Shown: positions 61,115 through 64,000 of the stretch, in pieces
Position numbering within the stretch: position 1 is the stretch's first letter
Layout: each line of letters starts with the position of its first letter
NCBI GenBank assembly: GCA_046327915.1
Contig: JAXLXO010000002.1
Coordinates: 1-64,000, forward strand
From: VGTK01 sp046327915
Lineage (GTDB): Bacteria; Desulfobacterota; Binatia; UBA12015
Length of the DNA stretch: 64,000 bases
Direction: 5' to 3'
Program-made: the position numbers and the translations under genes
Notes under the pieces: model-generated
Database searches by the model: none
Told to the model about the DNA's origin: nothing
Seen by the model: the letters and a program-made list of their open reading frames with translations, nothing else

Positions 61115-61210
61115 GTGGCGATCGCCCCGCAGCGACTGCGAAGCTTGCAGTCGGTCGTCGAAGCGGAGCTTCGCCGAACCGACGAAACGTCGCGGCGGGG
61201 CGATCGCCAC
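61115..61210. repeat. Cloverleaf-like palindromic element B (inverted relative to A)
   Basis: Outer arms GTGGCGATCGCCCCGC (61115-61130) and its exact reverse complement (61195-61210), 16 bp, again enclosing exactly 64 nt. Inside, in the opposite order to element A: a 7-bp hairpin CGACTGC/GCAGTCG (61133-61153), then an imperfect hairpin with TCGGT/ACCGA and CGAAGC/GCTTCG (61151-61182). Confidence 0.82.
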
Positions 61211-61324
61211 GACGCCGCCGGCTCACACCCCACGAAGCTCGTCGTTCCAGCGTGGAAAGAGGGAAAGCGTTGTCGTGGTCGTGGCTTGCAGCTTTGATCG
61301 GCGTGGCATACGTGTCTCGTCGTC

Positions 61325-62209
61325 GTGATCACGAGGATCCGCCGACCGTACTGGATTGCGGCACACCTGGTCCTGCTCGCGCTCGCCGCGACGTTCGCGG
61401 CGAATGCCGTGTCGAGCGTCGTTCGCGGGCGGCTCGCGCACGGCGGGGTGGCGGTCGGCAAGACGAGCGACGATGGGGCGAAGCACGCGAAGAACCGTCC
61501 GCTCGGCGACTACCTCGCGATCGCGAAGCGCGATCTGTTCGCCGCCGTGCCGACGTCCGAGCCGCAACCGGTCGGGGGCACCACGCTGCGCGCCGCACCC
61601 GCGTCGCTGCAGCTGCTCGGTACCGGCAGCCGCGGCGACAAGGCGTTCGCGGTCGTCGAGGACGCGAAGACCAAGGTGCAGCGGATCCTCACGGTCGGCG
61701 ACAAGGTCGACGACGCGGAGGTCGTCGACATCGGCTGGCGGCACATGGTGCTGCGCCGCGCGGGTCAGGAGGAGCTGCTCCTCGTGCCGCCGAACCTGAG
61801 CGGCGACGGGTCGGCGTCCGCGAGCACGACGGCGGTGAGCAACACGGCGGCGGCAGCCGGCGACGGCGAGCAGATCCGGAAGATCGGCGACGATCGCTAT
61901 CTGGTGGCGCAGGCGGAGGTGGAGCACTCGATGTCGAATCTGTCGGAGCTGTTCACGCAGATGCGTGCCGTGCCGAACATGCAGGACGGCAAGACCAACG
62001 GCTTCCGGCTGTTCGCGATCCGCTCCGGCAGCCTGTTCCAGAAGATCGGCCTGCAGAACAACGACGTCGTGCAGCGCATCAACGGGATCGACCTCAACGA
62101 TCCGGGCAAGGCGATGTCGCTGTTCCAGGATCTGCAGGGCGAGACCAGGCTGTCCGTGGACGTCGTCCGCGGCGGCGAGACGCGCACCCTGTCCTACGAG
62201 ATCCGCTGA
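61325..62209 (+). CDS. gspC: Type II secretion system protein C
   Basis: 294 residues. An N-terminal membrane helix (about 8-30) is followed by the RDLF motif (69-72) and the HR domain (about 90-155, LQLLGTGSRGDKAFAVVED) that contacts the secretin. A C-terminal PDZ domain (about 205-294, FRLFAIRSGSLFQKIGLQNNDVVQRING) completes the GspC layout. It links the inner-membrane platform to GspD. The start is a GTG with no visible Shine-Dalgarno; a promoter candidate just upstream would make the transcript nearly leaderless. Confidence 0.88.
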   Translation: MITRIRRPYWIAAHLVLLALAATFAANAVSSVVRGRLAHGGVAVGKTSDDGAKHAKNRPLGDYLAIAKRDLFAAVPTSEPQPVGGTTLRAAPASLQLLGTGSRGDKAFAVVEDAKTKVQRILTVGDKVDDAEVVDIGWRHMVLRRAGQEELLLVPPNLSGDGSASASTTAVSNTAAAAGDGEQIRKIGDDRYLVAQAEVEHSMSNLSELFTQMRAVPNMQDGKTNGFRLFAIRSGSLFQKIGLQNNDVVQRINGIDLNDPGKAMSLFQDLQGETRLSVDVVRGGETRTLSYEIR

Positions 62210-62211
62210 CC

Positions 62212-64000
62212 GTGCGCCGCACCGACGGAAACTCCGGACGCGCGACGGTCACCCGGCAGCTCGCCGCGATCGCGCTCGCTCTGCTCCTCGCCTTCGGCGT
62301 CGCGGTCGCCGCGCGCGCGCAGAACGCCGAGCCGCGCAACACACCGCGCTCCTCCGCGCCGAGCCCGCTCGCCGGCAGCGACCTCGTGGTGATGGACTTC
62401 CAGGACGTCGAGATCGCCACCCTGGTCAAGTTCATCAGCGAGATCACCGGCAGGAATTTTCTTCTCGACGACAAGGTCAAGGGCAAGGTCTCGGTGATCT
62501 CGCCGAGCAAGATCACGGTCGACGAGGCGTACCGCGTCTTCCAGTCCGTCCTGCAGGTGAAGGGCTTCACGCTGGTCGACACCGGCCCCGTGGTGAAGAT
62601 CATCGCCATCAAGGACGTGAAGGGCTCCGGGCTGCCGGTCGGCGCGGAGACGCGGAATCCCTCCGAGGCGTACGTCACGCAGCTCGTCCCGCTGGAGCAC
62701 CTCGAGGCGCAGGCGGCGGCCCAGCTGCTGCAGCCGCTGGTCTCGCGCGACGGCCTCATCTCCGCCTACACGCCGACCAACTCGCTGATCGTCGTCGACA
62801 GCGAGAGCAACATCGCGCGCCTCGCCGAGCTGATCACCAGCCTCGACGTTCCCGGACAGGAGCGCACCGTCGAGGTGATCCCGCTCAAGCACGCGTTCGC
62901 GAACGACGTCGCGGGCATCCTGCGCGAGGCGATCGAGGACGAGGCCGGCCGCGCCGCGGCGCCGAGCGGCGGCGGAGCCACGTCCAACGTGCCCGGCGTC
63001 GCGTCGTCGGCCGCCGGCAAGGCCGGCACCCGCGGCGTCGGCGGCATCCGCGTCGTCCCCGACGAGCGCTCCAACGCCGTCGTCGTGATCGGCAACCAGA
63101 TCGAGATCCGGCAGGCGTACGCGCTGGTCGCGAAGCTCGACCGCCCGCTGCCCAAGGGCACGGGCCGCATCAACGTCTATTACCTGCGTCACGCCGACGC
63201 GACCGAGATGGTCCAGGTGCTCGCGGATCTCGTCGGCACCACCACCTCGACGGTGCCCCGCCAGATCCTTCCCGGACGCGCGGTGACCGAGGGCGGCGGA
63301 CGCTTCGGCAGCGGCTCGTACCGCACGTCGACCGGCTCGCAGTCGCTGGGCGACTTCGGCAAGAGCATGATCAGCCGTCAGGGCTCGGGCGCCCTGCCCG
63401 GCACCGGACGGAGCGCGTCGCAGCCGGGGACGGCGGGCGGCGTGCAGTCCGCGGGCAGCGGCGGGCCGGCGGTCGAGTTCGAGTCGGGCGTGCGCGTCAC
63501 CGCCGATCCCGCGACCAACTCGCTGGTCATCAGCGCGGCACCGCAGGACTACGCGACGCTGCGCGACGTCATCCAGCAGCTCGACATCCCGCGCCGCCAG
63601 GTGCTCGTCGAGGCGATCATCTTCGAAGTGTCGATGACCAAGGCGAAGCAGCTCGGCATCGAGCTGCAGGGTGGCGCCTCGGTCGGCGGCACGGCGACGG
63701 CGCTGGGCCGGGTGAACTTCCGCAACCTGAACCCGCTCACGAACGCGGTCAGCGACGGCGACCTGACCGGGCTCGGCAGCCTGTCGGGACTGCTCGGCGC
63801 GCTGATCAGCAACCAGTCCATCGTCCTCTCCGACGGCACCAAGGTCCCCGCCGGCGTCGCGCTCGTCAGCGCGCTCGAAGCCGACACCGACATCAACGTG
63901 CTGTCGGCCCCGACCATCCTCACCACCGACAACGAGGAAGCCGAGATCGTCGTCGGCAAGAACGTCCCGTTCGTCACCAGCCGGTCCACCAACGAGACCA
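62212..64000 (+). CDS. gspD: Type II secretion system secretin GspD, N-terminal part
   Basis: 596 codons are present; the window ends before the stop. The GTG at 62212, 2 nt after the gspC stop, gives a signal peptide (about 15-36, LAAIALALLLAFGVAVAARA). The N0 domain starts about 58 (VVMDFQDVEIATLVKFISEI). N1 to N3 follow, with IRVVPDERSNAVVVIGN and VRVTADPATNSLVISAAP. The secretin domain begins near 460 (RRQVLVEAIIFEVSMTKAK) and reaches VLSAPTILTTDNEEAEIVVG. A Gly/Ser-rich loop of about 65 residues lies in N3. It forms the outer-membrane channel of the type II system. Confidence 0.93.
   Translation, partial: MRRTDGNSGRATVTRQLAAIALALLLAFGVAVAARAQNAEPRNTPRSSAPSPLAGSDLVVMDFQDVEIATLVKFISEITGRNFLLDDKVKGKVSVISPSKITVDEAYRVFQSVLQVKGFTLVDTGPVVKIIAIKDVKGSGLPVGAETRNPSEAYVTQLVPLEHLEAQAAAQLLQPLVSRDGLISAYTPTNSLIVVDSESNIARLAELITSLDVPGQERTVEVIPLKHAFANDVAGILREAIEDEAGRAAAPSGGGATSNVPGVASSAAGKAGTRGVGGIRVVPDERSNAVVVIGNQIEIRQAYALVAKLDRPLPKGTGRINVYYLRHADATEMVQVLADLVGTTTSTVPRQILPGRAVTEGGGRFGSGSYRTSTGSQSLGDFGKSMISRQGSGALPGTGRSASQPGTAGGVQSAGSGGPAVEFESGVRVTADPATNSLVISAAPQDYATLRDVIQQLDIPRRQVLVEAIIFEVSMTKAKQLGIELQGGASVGGTATALGRVNFRNLNPLTNAVSDGDLTGLGSLSGLLGALISNQSIVLSDGTKVPAGVALVSALEADTDINVLSAPTILTTDNEEAEIVVGKNVPFVTSRSTNET

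Larger units (their letters stand above)
60790..61324. other. 535-nt non-coding region with divergent promoters and two palindromic elements
   Basis: No frame here has protein-like features. It contains the lysS promoter at the left, two roughly 100-nt palindromic elements (60895-60996 and 61115-61210), a GC-rich spacer between them, and at the right a possible gspC promoter (TTGCAG at 61286, 17-nt spacer, TACGTG at 61309) that would start transcription almost at the gspC GTG. It is the largest intergenic gap in the window. Confidence 0.8.

Noticed and set aside
1..64000. tRNA, rRNA, CRISPR, prophage or defence islands
   Set aside because: None recognised on either strand by reading; the window is core metabolism and envelope biogenesis.

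Overview
The window is a very G+C-rich (about 70% by eye), almost fully coding stretch of a Gram-negative chromosome. The gene neighbourhoods resemble those I know from Geobacter and other deltaproteobacteria: trpS-scpA-scpB-rluB, pheA-tyrA-aroA-cmk-rpsA-sppA-ihf, yicC-gmk-relA-ridA-rpmB and lysS-lolC-lolD-bamA-skp-lpxA-lpxI-lpxB-msbA. I therefore infer a deltaproteobacterium-like lineage (Desulfobacterota, Myxococcota, Binatota or similar), but the exact taxon cannot be fixed by reading. I saw no phage, IS, CRISPR, tRNA or rRNA. The exciting material is fusions, odd paralogues and repeats inside a core region.

Layout. 1-3089 (+): the end of a flippase-like membrane protein, an amidohydrolase and an FGGY sugar kinase. 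3016-31126 (-): rluB, scpB, scpA, trpS, xerD, glnD, amiC and mutS; then a small secreted Cys protein, a vWA protein and a MoxR-type AAA ATPase; then ihfB, sppA, rpsA, cmk, a tyrA-aroA fusion, pheA, accA, miaA, mutL and pgi. 31184-31711 (+): rfaE2 alone. 31701-35035 (-): rpmB, ridA, a MAPEG protein and relA/spoT. 35198-43242 (-): gmk, yicC, rfaE1, a GT4, a kinase-GT2 fusion, a KdkA-like kinase, a degenerate GT2-like protein, waaF and a Trm112-like protein. 43249-60789 (-): a sugar epimerase, lpxK, waaA, an exported unknown, a DUF374 acyltransferase, msbA, lpxB, a Gfo/Idh oxidoreductase, lpxI, a fabZ-lpxA fusion, skp, bamA, lolD, lolC/E and lysS. 60790-61324 is the only sizeable non-coding region and holds two palindromic elements. 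61325 to the end (+): gspC and the start of gspD.

How it works together. About 25 kb (35.8-60.8 kb) is an outer-membrane assembly island. It covers ADP-heptose synthesis (rfaE1, with rfaE2 nearby), lipid A (lpxA, lpxI, lpxB, lpxK), Kdo transfer (waaA), core glycosylation and phosphorylation, flipping (msbA), barrel assembly (bamA, skp) and lipoprotein release (lolC/E, lolD). Genes here are usually joined by 4-nt ATGA/GTGA stop-start overlaps; seven consecutive junctions run from waaF to gmk. A good sigma70-like promoter lies just upstream of lysS. gspCD points to a type II secretion system beyond the right edge.

Most unusual features: a Kdo/heptose-kinase-like domain fused to a GT2 transferase; a neighbouring GT2-like protein that has lost its DxD site; a 30-nt tandem repeat in front of waaF in which two copies carry a Shine-Dalgarno-like sequence plus an in-frame GTG; FabZ-LpxA and TyrA-AroA fusions; a TrpRS with an iron-sulfur-type cysteine pattern; ScpB with a 133-residue Asp/Glu/Ser head and a tail overlapping rluB by 155 nt; a MoxR/vWA/secreted-cysteine-protein operon; and two inverted ~100-bp cloverleaf-like repeats between lysS and gspC.
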